IMG/VR virus record: IMGVR_UViG_3300001680_000635
Span: 1 to 34,719 of that record
DNA length: 34,719 nt
Source of the DNA: a virus
Reading direction: 5' to 3' (one strand)
Both the position numbers and the translations under genes were made by a program. Under the pieces are notes generated by a model that was not told the origin of the DNA, searched no databases, and worked only from the letters and a program-made list of their open reading frames with translations. Shown piece after piece: positions 23,544 through 32,543 of the stretch (position 1 is the first letter of the stretch; each line of letters starts with the position of its first letter).

Positions 23544-24070
23544 AAGATGTTATAAAGGGTTTAGGTTTAGCAGGATTATTATGGGTACTTTTATCAGGGT
23601 TAGGTAAGTATGCATATGCTTTAGATGATTTTGATTTAATGAAGTATGGTCCTAAGGATACTATTGAAATCGGCCGTACCGAAGTTATTGTTAAATTAGT
23701 TTCATATACAAATCAAGATAGATTAAATTCAGCCTTTAATGATATGCAAAAGGAACCTATCCCTGAAGGCTCTGGGGTTCGTGGATTTGCGGTTGTTTCT
23801 GATAGCCAAGACGTTTGTTATATCCATATAATTCCTGCAGAGATATGGGATGATAGAGAAGCTATGGCGATTTTAGGCCATGAGTTATATCATTGCTTTT
23901 TATCAGACCATAATGCACCCCCATCGGTTGATGAAACCCCTAATCAAGAAGCTGCAGTAAGCCAAGAGGTCTTAGATCATATTGAAGACCTATATGCTGA
24001 AGATAGAAGATTAGAACTTGAATGGCTTAAAGATGATTATGAAGATATGGGCATTGTGATAGACGAATGA
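23540..24070 (+). CDS. Exported putative zinc metalloprotease-like protein
   Basis: 176 residues with a signal peptide: lysine, hydrophobic core (GLAGLLWVLLSGL) and an AYA cleavage site around residues 25-27. The motif HELYHCFLSDH (His114, Glu115, His118, His124) has the HExxH plus third-His spacing of metzincins (x5 between), though without the metzincin glycine. Thus a zinc-dependent peptidase or amidase of the periplasm is likely. The start GGAGG is strong (23528-23532). It may help cell-envelope breakdown at lysis with the neighbouring membrane proteins; the substrate is unknown. Confidence 0.65.
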   Translation: MKDVIKGLGLAGLLWVLLSGLGKYAYALDDFDLMKYGPKDTIEIGRTEVIVKLVSYTNQDRLNSAFNDMQKEPIPEGSGVRGFAVVSDSQDVCYIHIIPAEIWDDREAMAILGHELYHCFLSDHNAPPSVDETPNQEAAVSQEVLDHIEDLYAEDRRLELEWLKDDYEDMGIVIDE

Positions 24071-24393
24071 CCCCTGAGCAATTCTCCTCCCAGATAACCG
24101 AATGGGCCATGCCCTTCGTCTCAATGATGGGTATTGTTATAATAGGCTTATTAATAAAAGATATAGCGGTTGATATTGCTAATGGCTTACTGTTTAAATA
24201 CGCAGGCCCTTTTAAAGAGGGTGATCATATTATATTAGATGGGCATTCTGCAGTAATTGTTAAGATCGGCTTAATAACTACGGTAATTGGATGTGATGAT
24301 CCTGAGCGTGGATATATATGGAGATATATACCTAATGACCGGATAGGTACCTTGAAGCTAGGAAAAGTTATATCAAGCAAGAAAAAGATATAA
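24067..24393 (+). CDS. Mini MscS-like membrane protein
   Basis: 108 residues, overlapping the previous gene by 4 bases. One membrane span (about residues 15-30) is followed by VDIANGLLFKYAGPFKEGDHIILDG and VVKIGLITTVI-like strands, then WRYIPNDRIG. This order is that of the small-conductance mechanosensitive channel (MscS): pore helix, then the beta domain (PF..GD.I...G..G.V..I.. with 'iPN'). Full MscS is about 286 residues; here only the pore helix and beta domain are kept. It may assemble in the inner membrane. A role in osmotic stress or lysis is inferred. Confidence 0.7.
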   Translation: MTPEQFSSQITEWAMPFVSMMGIVIIGLLIKDIAVDIANGLLFKYAGPFKEGDHIILDGHSAVIVKIGLITTVIGCDDPERGYIWRYIPNDRIGTLKLGKVISSKKKI

Positions 24394-24402
24394 ATATAAA
24401 TA
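24389..24402 (+). promoter_or_regulatory. Double T4-type late promoter octamer
   Basis: TATAAATA occurs twice, overlapping (24389-24396 and 24395-24402), at the end of the MscS-like gene and 26 bases before the ATG at 24429. This spacing fits a T4 late promoter well. Confidence 0.55.
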
Positions 24403-24428
24403 GGTTATAATGTATTCAAGGACGTTTC

Positions 24429-24857
24429 ATGGAACAAAGGGTCAACTCACTCGAAACCGAGTTAGAGATATTAAAAAGAGATATGAGGAGTTGTCAAGCC
24501 TCTCTGCATAAGGACATGGAGTTCTTGAAAGGTACAAAGGCAGAACTACCACAATGGATTAAGAACGCTGCTGGAGCAATAGTTTTAGCTATCTTTGCTC
24601 AAACAGTATCAACAGTTTGGTGGGCCTCAGAACTTAGTGCTAAACAAAACAATATGCAAGCGCAAGTGGAAAAGAATACTGCCTTTATTGATGCTTGGCC
24701 TTCAATGCACAACGAAGTAATGGTTGGCTTAGCTGAAATTAAATCAGAGAGTCGCCATATGAAAGAAATGCTACAAACTCTTCAAAAAGAAAATTCTGCG
24801 ATTAAAGCTAAACAGTATGGCCACAACTCAACCAACTCAACATTCACCGAACAATAG
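24429..24857 (+). CDS. Coiled-coil membrane protein (holin-like candidate)
   Basis: 142 residues: an N-terminal coiled coil (LETELEILKRDMRSC), one membrane span (about residues 45-65, AAGAIVLAIFAQTVSTVWW) and a second helical coiled-coil part (about 70-130). This coil-span-coil layout resembles XhlA-type or other phage lysis accessory proteins. It is preceded by a double late promoter. Without further motifs, holin or lysis regulator is a suggestion. Confidence 0.55.
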   Translation: MEQRVNSLETELEILKRDMRSCQASLHKDMEFLKGTKAELPQWIKNAAGAIVLAIFAQTVSTVWWASELSAKQNNMQAQVEKNTAFIDAWPSMHNEVMVGLAEIKSESRHMKEMLQTLQKENSAIKAKQYGHNSTNSTFTEQ

Positions 24858-24867
24858 GAACTTAAAA

Positions 24868-25833
24868 ATGAAAATATTATCACAAATTAGAGAAGCATCT
24901 GGCGATAAAGCAGCCTATCAGAAGTTCGTCCAAACAATGCTTAAAAAGTTTGGGGTTAAGTCTCCAGCAGAGTTAGAAGGGGATAAAAAGAAAGAATTCT
25001 ATGATGCCCTTGATGCTGGTTGGGAAGGAGACAATGAAGAGCCTGAAGCTGGTGATAAGAAAGAATCAGCGGTAACTGAAAATTGTGGCCAAGACCATTC
25101 TAAAATGACTGGTAAATGCCCTGAATGTGGTAAGCAATTGAATGAAGAAACTCTTGAAGAGAATATGAAAGGTATTGCTAAGGCCTTAACTAGTTTAGCA
25201 GGTAAGCCTGAATATAAAAAGGTGGCAAAGAATCTTAAATCATTAGCGATGAGAGCCGCTGAAGGTGATAAGAGATCAGCTAAACAAGTTGCAACTCAAT
25301 TAGATAAACTAATTATGAAAGTTGGTAAGAAAGAAGCTAAAAAATTAATGGGCCTTGCGGACCTCGCTACTACATATGAATCAGTAGAAGAAGCAGTTTC
25401 AGCTGAATTAAGCGAAGCAGCTAATGCTAAATCAGTTATATCTGATTTGAAAAAGAAACTATCTTTATTAAACGGTGATGTTAAAAGCGGTAATATAAAT
25501 GATATTATTGGTAGATTAGAAAACATCGAAATCTTTATTGGAAAATCAGTTAAAGACTTAAAGAAGAATTTAAAAGAAGCTGTTAGTACTGATTGTAGGA
25601 CTAAAGGTTATAAAGAAGCTGTTAAGCGTTCATTACTAAGAAAAGAAAAGAGAGTGGCTAAAGCAACACAACAAACTATTGAAGATGCTAACAAGAAAAC
25701 TCTTGAAGCTGCTAATAAAAAGTTAACAGGGGAAGATATGACTGCTGGTGGTTCAGATGCGACAGGTGAGATTGCAGGTAAAGATATGCCATTAAAGAAA
25801 AAGAAAACACTTAAGAGGTTTAAAGATGCTTAG
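24868..25833 (+). CDS. Lysine-rich putative internal head protein with capsid-targeting-like N-terminus
   Basis: 322 residues from the ATG at 24868, which has AGGAA seven bases upstream; an in-frame ATG at 24817 lies inside the previous gene. The N-terminus, MKILSQIREAS, matches the T4 capsid targeting sequence type (MKxxxxxIxE then A), cut by prohead protease gp21 after (L/I)xE. The next segment (AYQKFVQTMLKKFGVKSPAEL...EFYDALDAGWEG) resembles a conserved block in T4-like phage head or core proteins. Then come a Cys/His zinc-ribbon-like patch (CGQDH...CPECG) and long Lys/Ala-rich helices with further LxE-A sites. A packaged internal or core protein is likely; its exact homologue is not certain. 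Confidence 0.6.
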   Translation: MKILSQIREASGDKAAYQKFVQTMLKKFGVKSPAELEGDKKKEFYDALDAGWEGDNEEPEAGDKKESAVTENCGQDHSKMTGKCPECGKQLNEETLEENMKGIAKALTSLAGKPEYKKVAKNLKSLAMRAAEGDKRSAKQVATQLDKLIMKVGKKEAKKLMGLADLATTYESVEEAVSAELSEAANAKSVISDLKKKLSLLNGDVKSGNINDIIGRLENIEIFIGKSVKDLKKNLKEAVSTDCRTKGYKEAVKRSLLRKEKRVAKATQQTIEDANKKTLEAANKKLTGEDMTAGGSDATGEIAGKDMPLKKKKTLKRFKDA

Positions 25834-26086
25834 ATTTAAAGATATAAGAGAGGCTTCTCCAGAGACTAAGTCGAAGATGAAGCGTGAACTCGATAAGGGT
25901 TATGCGGCCCAACTTAAACTGAAATTGAAGAATGCTACTGACTCTCTTAAGGAATTAGCATTTGATCTAGATAATAAAGTACAAACAGTAGATCCTAAAA
26001 TTTCTAAAGAGCTTAAAGCAAAGCATAAAGAACTTAAGAAATTTATTAAGACCTTTAACACCGCGCTGAAAGCTCAAACTAAGTAG
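25826..26086 (+). CDS. Small lysine-rich putative internal head protein
   Basis: 86 residues, overlapping the previous gene by 8 bases. The first residues MLRFKDIREAS repeat the IREAS pattern of the preceding protein, again a (L/I)xE-A prohead-protease-type site after about ten residues. The rest is a basic helical protein (many Lys), as T4 internal proteins packaged with DNA are. No other motif. Function inferred from the shared N-terminus and basic composition. Confidence 0.55.
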   Translation: MLRFKDIREASPETKSKMKRELDKGYAAQLKLKLKNATDSLKELAFDLDNKVQTVDPKISKELKAKHKELKKFIKTFNTALKAQTK

Positions 26087-26092
26087 TTCCCT

Positions 26093-27859
26093 ATGCCAGC
26101 GGCGGCAAGAACCACTGATCCAGTATCTACTGGTCATGGCTGTGATGGAACAACTACAGCTGATACCCATGCAAGTAGTGTCTATATTGAAGGCTTATTA
26201 GCCCATAGAGAAGAAGATTTAACTAGTTCACATACCCTACCATCAGGTGATAGTTGTGTGGCCCATACTGTAGCATTAGATGCAGGATCCCCAAACGTAT
26301 TTGTAGAAGGTAAAGCCCTTGGTAGGGTTGGTGATACCTATGGCTCCCATGCTATTACCGGTGGGGCCTCTAATGTATTTGTTAATGACCCATTCCCAGG
26401 AATAGAAACTGCCTACCCTAAAGCTACTAAGATGCTTATGGACGATTGGGATATCTTAGAGATGATTGCTACATTGATATTAGGGTCAAAAGTCTATGCA
26501 GATCCTATCGACCATCTCTCTGAAGAAGATTTTAAGAGTATCTTTGTTGAACGTGATAAATCTAAATACCTATCTACTGCGGAATATGAAAAAGCTATTG
26601 ATGAGGTTGCTAAGGGCCTGAGTCAAACTGCTGAAGACTTACATACCTTTAGAGGCCAAATGGGCTATTCTGCACAAGGTAAAGAACTTAGCCATGATGC
26701 ATTTATGGATTTATACGGGGATGATTTAAGGGAATACGCTAAGTTAAAACACGAAGCAGATGCCCTAAGAACTAGTGTAATTCAAAAGTTGGTTGATGAA
26801 AAAACAGGGGAGACATATGATAAGTATGTTTGGGCTGATAAACCTGGGTCAGCTGTAAGGATTAGAAAAATAGAACGTATTATGCAAGATATAGAGGCCA
26901 TATTAATTGAGAATATATCACACCACGAGATGGCAGGGGTGTTATGGAAAGAATCATCTGTAGTAACTGATCGCCCTGTTATTATAGAACGTATTCATGA
27001 TTTATATGCAGACGATGTTTTTGACTCAATATCGGGTGAGGAATACTTGATAAATAGATCCAAACCCCTAGAACCACCTAAACCTGCCGGTACTTATTCC
27101 GCTACTGTTGTTGATATCGATAAAATAGATAGAACAAGCGCACAGCCTTTAGGGGCTAGGGTTAAACAATACTGGATTTTACCAGCGGGTACTAGGGTTA
27201 TTCATACTGTTGGCCTTGCTGATAACTTAGAAATATTAGTATCAGGGCGAGATCTTTTAAATACTAAACTATTATATAGTGGATCAATTCTACAAGATAT
27301 TAAGATAAATTTAGATAGTAATAACTTAACCCATATTGATGATGAATTATTTGACCAATTAGAATTAGAATTTAAAGAGCGTAATCCAGGTAAACCTATT
27401 CCTAAATGGTGGGTTAGCCTTAAGGCAAATATCCCTGAGATTAAAGCAGCCCTTGAAGCTGAAGGTGGTTCTAGATTTAGGAACTGGAAACTAAATATGT
27501 TTCTAGTGATCCTTACAGGAGCTACCCATGCTATTATAGATAATGATGATGCCTATTGGGATATATGGCAAGCTGATGGTTTCCGTGATTATCAAGATAA
27601 GCTTACAGCTTATTATGGATCAAGTACCTATGAAATAACTAAGGCGGCAGACTTCCATGAAAGATTAAATCAAATAGCTATAGCATCCACCCTACAAGTA
27701 GTAGATATAGCATTTACTGGGGTTGGTGCTACTGTAGGAGCAGGTATGCGCGAGCTGTGGAAGCAACAGGATAGGGCTTGGATGTGGTTAATGGAGAATA
27801 TAAGTGAATTTGAGGATGCTTTAGATGAATTATTATTACCACCGGATGATTGGAACTAA
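26093..27859 (+). CDS. PAAR-domain spike-tip protein with long C-terminal extension
   Basis: 588 residues. The first 100 residues are a PAAR domain: PAAARTTDPVSTGHGCDG, paired THxxS/SxxV blocks and NVFVEGKALGRVGDTYGSH...NVFVNDP. PAAR proteins (T4 gp5.4) form the zinc-bound tip of the tail spike that punctures the outer membrane. The remaining 480 residues have helical and beta parts with no clear family; a hydrophobic stretch near residues 540-560 (VDIAFTGVGATVGAGM) stands out. T4 gp5.4 is only about 100 residues, so the extension may be an injected effector or an envelope enzyme. It is linked to the next large protein by a 1-base overlap. Confidence 0.82.
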   Translation: MPAAARTTDPVSTGHGCDGTTTADTHASSVYIEGLLAHREEDLTSSHTLPSGDSCVAHTVALDAGSPNVFVEGKALGRVGDTYGSHAITGGASNVFVNDPFPGIETAYPKATKMLMDDWDILEMIATLILGSKVYADPIDHLSEEDFKSIFVERDKSKYLSTAEYEKAIDEVAKGLSQTAEDLHTFRGQMGYSAQGKELSHDAFMDLYGDDLREYAKLKHEADALRTSVIQKLVDEKTGETYDKYVWADKPGSAVRIRKIERIMQDIEAILIENISHHEMAGVLWKESSVVTDRPVIIERIHDLYADDVFDSISGEEYLINRSKPLEPPKPAGTYSATVVDIDKIDRTSAQPLGARVKQYWILPAGTRVIHTVGLADNLEILVSGRDLLNTKLLYSGSILQDIKINLDSNNLTHIDDELFDQLELEFKERNPGKPIPKWWVSLKANIPEIKAALEAEGGSRFRNWKLNMFLVILTGATHAIIDNDDAYWDIWQADGFRDYQDKLTAYYGSSTYEITKAADFHERLNQIAIASTLQVVDIAFTGVGATVGAGMRELWKQQDRAWMWLMENISEFEDALDELLLPPDDWN

Positions 27860-30687
27860 TGGCTAATCATCATCAAAATCTAAAAACAACTACCCTAACT
27901 AATAGGTTAATTGCCCCTGCTAAAAAGTTTAGCTGTGCCTCTTCAAAAAACCAGATTAAATATTCTGGTACAGCCTTTGGTAATAATACTAAAATAGGTA
28001 TTATTATGATGTATGATGGGTTACTCTATAGAAATCCTACATTTGCTGTACCCTATGAACAATTTGAAACTAGTATGTTATGGCTTTTAGGCCGCATAGT
28101 TGATGCTGAAAATGTTAATTGGGACCCTAAGCTTGCTTCACGTAACCCTAAAAGTACGGCTTATGGGCTATTTCAGATTATAAACAATGATTGGTTTCCA
28201 ACTGCACTAATTAGGTGGCGTAGGTTAAGTATTAATTGGGATAAAAATACTCCTAATAGGACCTATAAAGTACCATCACAGCTACGTATTGGTGGTAAGA
28301 TGATGACTACTAAGAAATTACCTAAAACTTTAAAATATAAATCGCAGGTATTTACTACTAAAAATTATATTCCTAAATACCCTGAGTTTAATCAGAAATC
28401 ATCTATTACTTCTACATCAGCTTGGGATAGAATTCTTACCGCAATAATAGTACGTAATCGTACTAAAGAAGAAATCATTGATTATTATTCTTGGGATATT
28501 ATATCCGCTTTAGTAGTGGCTTATATAGCTGAATCAGATGGAACTGATAAGTGGTTATTAAAATTACATACAGATACTACTGATGCTGCTAAAATTATAT
28601 ATTATAGAGGCCACCATTTAGAGAGAACTTATAGTAATAATGATAATGATCTTTTAGCTGGAATTACAGTTACCCCTGGTGTTTATTCGAATGCTAGTAA
28701 CCACTTGGTATGCCATACAACTAAGGCTACTAATATTAGCCCTAAAATAGGTGGAGGGGTATTAGGACCTATAGAACCTAAGGTACCGTGTCATGGTGAT
28801 TTTGATATAAAGGATGTAAATAATGTAGTTGACCACATATTTAGTACTTTGGATGTTAAATCTGGTATTGAGTATTTAGACTTCTATAAAGATAGAGGGG
28901 TAATTGTTGAAGAAGTAACTGATCATATACCACCATCTACATCTCTTATAATGCCTGGGGTGAAAGAGGTATCAGGGATGACTCGTACCTATAGGATATG
29001 GAATTATGCTTATGAAGGTAAATACGTAGCTAAAACTACGTATATTGTTACTTCAGATACAGCTGGCTTAGATGAAATAAAAAAAGAATTACTAGCCTAT
29101 ATGAGAAAGGAAATTGCTGCTAGTTCCTATCCTAAAGAACTTGCTCATTCAGTAAGAATCGCATTCCATGGAAAGCATCCAGCCTATATCTTTGGGGTTA
29201 TTAAAAAGCTACGTGAACCAGTAAGTGCCTTAAACTTCTTAATAAAGACAGAGGATTTAAAACATATAACAAGAGGCCATGGTGGCAATAGACAGGTTAC
29301 TATAGGCCCTCATACTTTATTAGTATTCAATGATCGTGAATCTAATTATCCAGGGGTCACGACCTTGTCTGCCTATTATTATCCATCACCTACATTTGAG
29401 GCTAATTTCCGTAAAGCTGGAGGATCATTTAAAACATTTACTGATAAAACTGTTAGGATTTTAAATGATTATCATGATGTTCAACAGAGTTCAGTTAGCT
29501 GGGCTAATGCACCACAACTACAGGCTGAATACGAGCCAGGGGCTAAATATTTAAAAGACCACATTAAAGATGGTACTACTAAAAACGAGGGGGTAATATT
29601 AGGTTACCACGATTCTGCAAATGATCGTACGGTTTTAACTCTAGTTACTCCAGATATTACCCAAACATTCTTACATGAAATTGGCGCCCATCGCCATTAT
29701 AAAATTGGGTGGGGTGCAGGCGATGATGTATTATTTAGTTCTACTGATGTTATTAATGGGAGAATAGAGCTTAAGCTATTTACGGATCATGCCTATAAAG
29801 ATGCAAGGCTAACATATGATATATTAAATGAGCAAATATTAGATGATTATGCTAAAGGTTTAGATGGATCACCTGCAGCTGATCGCCTATATGATGAATA
29901 TAGAAAAGCTGCAAATGTAGTAAATAATATAATAGCATTAAAAGAAAATCCTATTGTTAAAAATATATTACCTTTGATAGATCCAATTTATACCCCTGCT
30001 AAAGCCGAAGATGAATTCATGGCTAGAATGTATGGCACTATGGCAATGAATAGATGTATTACCTTCCAAAATGATGTATATCCCCTCATAAAAGATATGG
30101 GCATTACTGTAGTAACTGATAAAATAGCATATGAAATTGATCGTATTATGCGAGAAGATATGAAGTTAGATATGCGTACGTACGGATCTTCATACATACG
30201 ATATGACCCATTCTCAATAGAATATGAATTCAAAGGGGAAGGTGTTGAATTACCTAAAGAGTATCATCCGTATTTAAATAGAAGTGGTGAAGAAGTACCA
30301 TATACATCTATAGATGATGGATCTAGGATATACTATGCCTTAGCATATCTGACAGAATTTAGTTCTGATCCTGAGGAATTTAATATAGTTAAAGGCTTAT
30401 TAGGTAATCTATTATTAACTGCATCAGTATTAGGAACTGAAAGGGATTCAACTTTAGTTAAAGTTGCTTCTACCTTATATGAAGTATTATACCAAGCTTT
30501 CCAAGCAATAACAATAGGTGATGTTATGGCAGAATTAGAAGATATTAAAGAGCAAGTTGGTGGTATTTGGACTACTCCCCCTGATTGGTTAATAGGTAGA
30601 TACTTTAAAGCTAATATTATAACTGGTCATGTATGGGCAGGGTTTGATACTAAGGGCACGTTTAAAATATATAGAAAAAGATTCTGA
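27859..30687 (+). CDS. Large virion protein with lytic transglycosylase-like domain
   Basis: 942 residues from the ATG at 27859, which overlaps the previous stop; a TTG at 27850 is less likely. Near the N-terminus, DAENVNWDP...AYGLFQI (Glu84; AYGLFQI at 101-107) matches the lysozyme-like SLT transglycosylase pattern. This would cut peptidoglycan glycan strands during DNA entry. The middle is beta-rich and unknown. Around 606-611 LHEIGAHRHY is a His-rich motif (HExxxH, not the canonical HExxH), which could bind metal. The C-terminus includes helices and WTTPPDWLIG. With the PAAR gene it likely makes the cell-puncturing tip. Confidence 0.7.
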   Translation: MANHHQNLKTTTLTNRLIAPAKKFSCASSKNQIKYSGTAFGNNTKIGIIMMYDGLLYRNPTFAVPYEQFETSMLWLLGRIVDAENVNWDPKLASRNPKSTAYGLFQIINNDWFPTALIRWRRLSINWDKNTPNRTYKVPSQLRIGGKMMTTKKLPKTLKYKSQVFTTKNYIPKYPEFNQKSSITSTSAWDRILTAIIVRNRTKEEIIDYYSWDIISALVVAYIAESDGTDKWLLKLHTDTTDAAKIIYYRGHHLERTYSNNDNDLLAGITVTPGVYSNASNHLVCHTTKATNISPKIGGGVLGPIEPKVPCHGDFDIKDVNNVVDHIFSTLDVKSGIEYLDFYKDRGVIVEEVTDHIPPSTSLIMPGVKEVSGMTRTYRIWNYAYEGKYVAKTTYIVTSDTAGLDEIKKELLAYMRKEIAASSYPKELAHSVRIAFHGKHPAYIFGVIKKLREPVSALNFLIKTEDLKHITRGHGGNRQVTIGPHTLLVFNDRESNYPGVTTLSAYYYPSPTFEANFRKAGGSFKTFTDKTVRILNDYHDVQQSSVSWANAPQLQAEYEPGAKYLKDHIKDGTTKNEGVILGYHDSANDRTVLTLVTPDITQTFLHEIGAHRHYKIGWGAGDDVLFSSTDVINGRIELKLFTDHAYKDARLTYDILNEQILDDYAKGLDGSPAADRLYDEYRKAANVVNNIIALKENPIVKNILPLIDPIYTPAKAEDEFMARMYGTMAMNRCITFQNDVYPLIKDMGITVVTDKIAYEIDRIMREDMKLDMRTYGSSYIRYDPFSIEYEFKGEGVELPKEYHPYLNRSGEEVPYTSIDDGSRIYYALAYLTEFSSDPEEFNIVKGLLGNLLLTASVLGTERDSTLVKVASTLYEVLYQAFQAITIGDVMAELEDIKEQVGGIWTTPPDWLIGRYFKANIITGHVWAGFDTKGTFKIYRKRF

Positions 30688-30695
30688 TATAAATA
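30688..30695 (+). promoter_or_regulatory. T4-type late promoter octamer before the neck genes
   Basis: TATAAATA begins one base after the large virion gene and 23 bases before the gp13 ATG at 30718, which has AGGA as ribosome site. Spacing and context suit a late promoter for the neck, sheath and terminase genes. Confidence 0.6.
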
Positions 30696-30717
30696 ACCTT
30701 ATACAACAGGAATAATA

Positions 30718-31464
30718 ATGGCAAAAGTAACTAATAGACCAGAACTAATCGATCACTGCTTAAGGGCTTTAGGAGCTCCAGTGATTGAAATTAACGTAGA
30801 TCAGGATCAAGTAGAAGATCGTATTGATGATGCCTTACAGTATTATCAAGAGTACCATGATGATGCTATTCTTCGTATGTACTATAAGCATAAACTAACG
30901 GCTGACGATATTACTAATAGCTATGTGACTATACCAAATAGTATTACAAGTGTGACCAAATTATTAGACTTTGGATCAGGTTCAGTTGAGAAGTTCTTTG
31001 ATGTAGAATACAATATGAGGCTTCAAGATATGTATGCCTTTAACACTATGGGTAGATCTAATATCCAAGATTATGCTGCAAGAACCCAACACTTAGCATT
31101 ACTAGATAATATCATTAATAGCACAGAGCTACTTAGATTCAATCGTCATATGAATAGACTTCATATTGATGAAGGCTTTGGTGATTTACAGGTTGATGAT
31201 TATATTGTTATAGAGGGATATGAAATAGTAGATCCTGCTACATATACCGATGTATATAATGATATGTTCTTAAAGAGATATTGTACAGCCCTAATCAAAA
31301 GACAATGGGGACAGAACATGAGTAAGTTCGAAGGTATGCAATTACCTGGAGGAGTTACTATGAACGGATTAGAAATCTTAAATCAAGCCAATGATGAAAT
31401 TATGAAGCTTGAAGAAGATATGCAATTGGCTTGGCAAATGCCTGATGACTTTTTAATGGGGTAA
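30718..31464 (+). CDS. gp13: Neck protein, T4 gp13 homologue
   Basis: 248 residues. The N-terminal LIDHCLRALGAPVIEINVDQ and DALQYYQEYHDDA are hallmarks of gp13 in T4-like marine phages; INSTELLRFNRHMNRLHID and the end LQLAWQMPDDF-like stretch also fit. In T4 (309 residues) gp13 and gp14 form the head-completion neck complex that joins head to tail. The gene follows a late promoter. The next gene (31468) is not a T4 gene, so the gp13-gp14 pair is split here. Confidence 0.9.
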   Translation: MAKVTNRPELIDHCLRALGAPVIEINVDQDQVEDRIDDALQYYQEYHDDAILRMYYKHKLTADDITNSYVTIPNSITSVTKLLDFGSGSVEKFFDVEYNMRLQDMYAFNTMGRSNIQDYAARTQHLALLDNIINSTELLRFNRHMNRLHIDEGFGDLQVDDYIVIEGYEIVDPATYTDVYNDMFLKRYCTALIKRQWGQNMSKFEGMQLPGGVTMNGLEILNQANDEIMKLEEDMQLAWQMPDDFLMG

Positions 31465-31467
31465 TGA

Positions 31468-32526
31468 ATGACAACAACAAGCAGTATATTATTTGAGGGA
31501 TTAGATGCTATTAATTATGGTGATGGGCATGCCCACGCATCAGCAGCTGCTCCTGGAAGTAGAATAGATATAACTCCGGCAGACATTAGGTATAAAAATG
31601 CTCCTGCAGGAGTAAAAATAACTGCAGGTTCGGTTATAGGTCTTTCTGGTGGTAGTAAGGCCATGATAGATTCCATTAATTGTCTTAGTCGTGATCAGAA
31701 AGCTTCCATTTATGGTAGTATTAAATCTATGGTCAGACCAATGTATGCAGGTTCTGATGAAGCTTATTTCAACTATCTGAAGGGATACGTTGGTTCATTC
31801 TTATATTCACCATTCGATTGGTATGATGTAGGGGATGATGTAGGGTTCTTTGATTTTTTCAGCTTGAACGCGGGAAATGCTTTATATCAATTTATAGATC
31901 AGGCAGTATCAGACGAGACTTTTTGGGAGGCTACTCAAGATTGGTGGCAACAACATAAGGGTACATTAGGGGCCTTATACAATTCAGCAGACATTAGAGA
32001 TGAATTGAGAGATACATATACTGTGGTAGAATTAGCTGATGAAAATGGGGGCCCTCCAATTTATATTGTAGCTGGATTTGATAGCGCTGGGAATTTTGTA
32101 GTAGATATTGATTCTAAAAAAAGTGGGACGGTATGTAATCAAAGTACTGGTAATTTGGATCTATCTGGATTAGGCATTCCTACATTAACTATGGGTGGAT
32201 CAGGATCATCATACTTCATTAATATAACCGTTGGTGACTGGGCGCCGTTTGGGTGGTCACATGATGGCTTCGGGAACATGCTTAGTTCAGCAGGATATTC
32301 ACTGTCATTTAATGAATTGGAGATTGGGGATATTAGTGATCCTGACTATGAGATGTGGACTGAGGTAAGTCTAACATGGCCTACTGTTGTTATGAGCTAT
32401 GATGATACCCAAGATATAACATTTAGTGGTGGATCATTCTACTATACGACACAATCAGTAGGACCATCAGATACTTTTTCTACAGTAGATAAATGGTATC
32501 CATCAGTATCAATATCTGTAGGTTAA
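31468..32526 (+). CDS. Hypothetical virion protein inserted between gp13 and gp14
   Basis: 352 residues, starting 3 bases after gp13; no family recognised. The start MTTTSSILFEG has an LxE-G site after about ten residues, like the prohead-protease cut sites. A middle segment is Trp/aromatic-rich (FDWYDV, FWEATQDWWQQH). The C-terminal 130 residues are beta-rich with Gly/Ser/Thr repeats, resembling a decoration or fibre domain. T4 has no gene at this place. It is probably a late structural or packaged protein. Confidence 0.6.
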   Translation: MTTTSSILFEGLDAINYGDGHAHASAAAPGSRIDITPADIRYKNAPAGVKITAGSVIGLSGGSKAMIDSINCLSRDQKASIYGSIKSMVRPMYAGSDEAYFNYLKGYVGSFLYSPFDWYDVGDDVGFFDFFSLNAGNALYQFIDQAVSDETFWEATQDWWQQHKGTLGALYNSADIRDELRDTYTVVELADENGGPPIYIVAGFDSAGNFVVDIDSKKSGTVCNQSTGNLDLSGLGIPTLTMGGSGSSYFINITVGDWAPFGWSHDGFGNMLSSAGYSLSFNELEIGDISDPDYEMWTEVSLTWPTVVMSYDDTQDITFSGGSFYYTTQSVGPSDTFSTVDKWYPSVSISVG

Positions 32527-32543
32527 TAGGATAAACGACTAAT

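Noticed and set aside
29674-29691. HEIGAH in the large virion protein as a classical zinc protease motif
   Set aside because: Spacing is HExxxH, not HExxH; kept only as a note in the gene entry.
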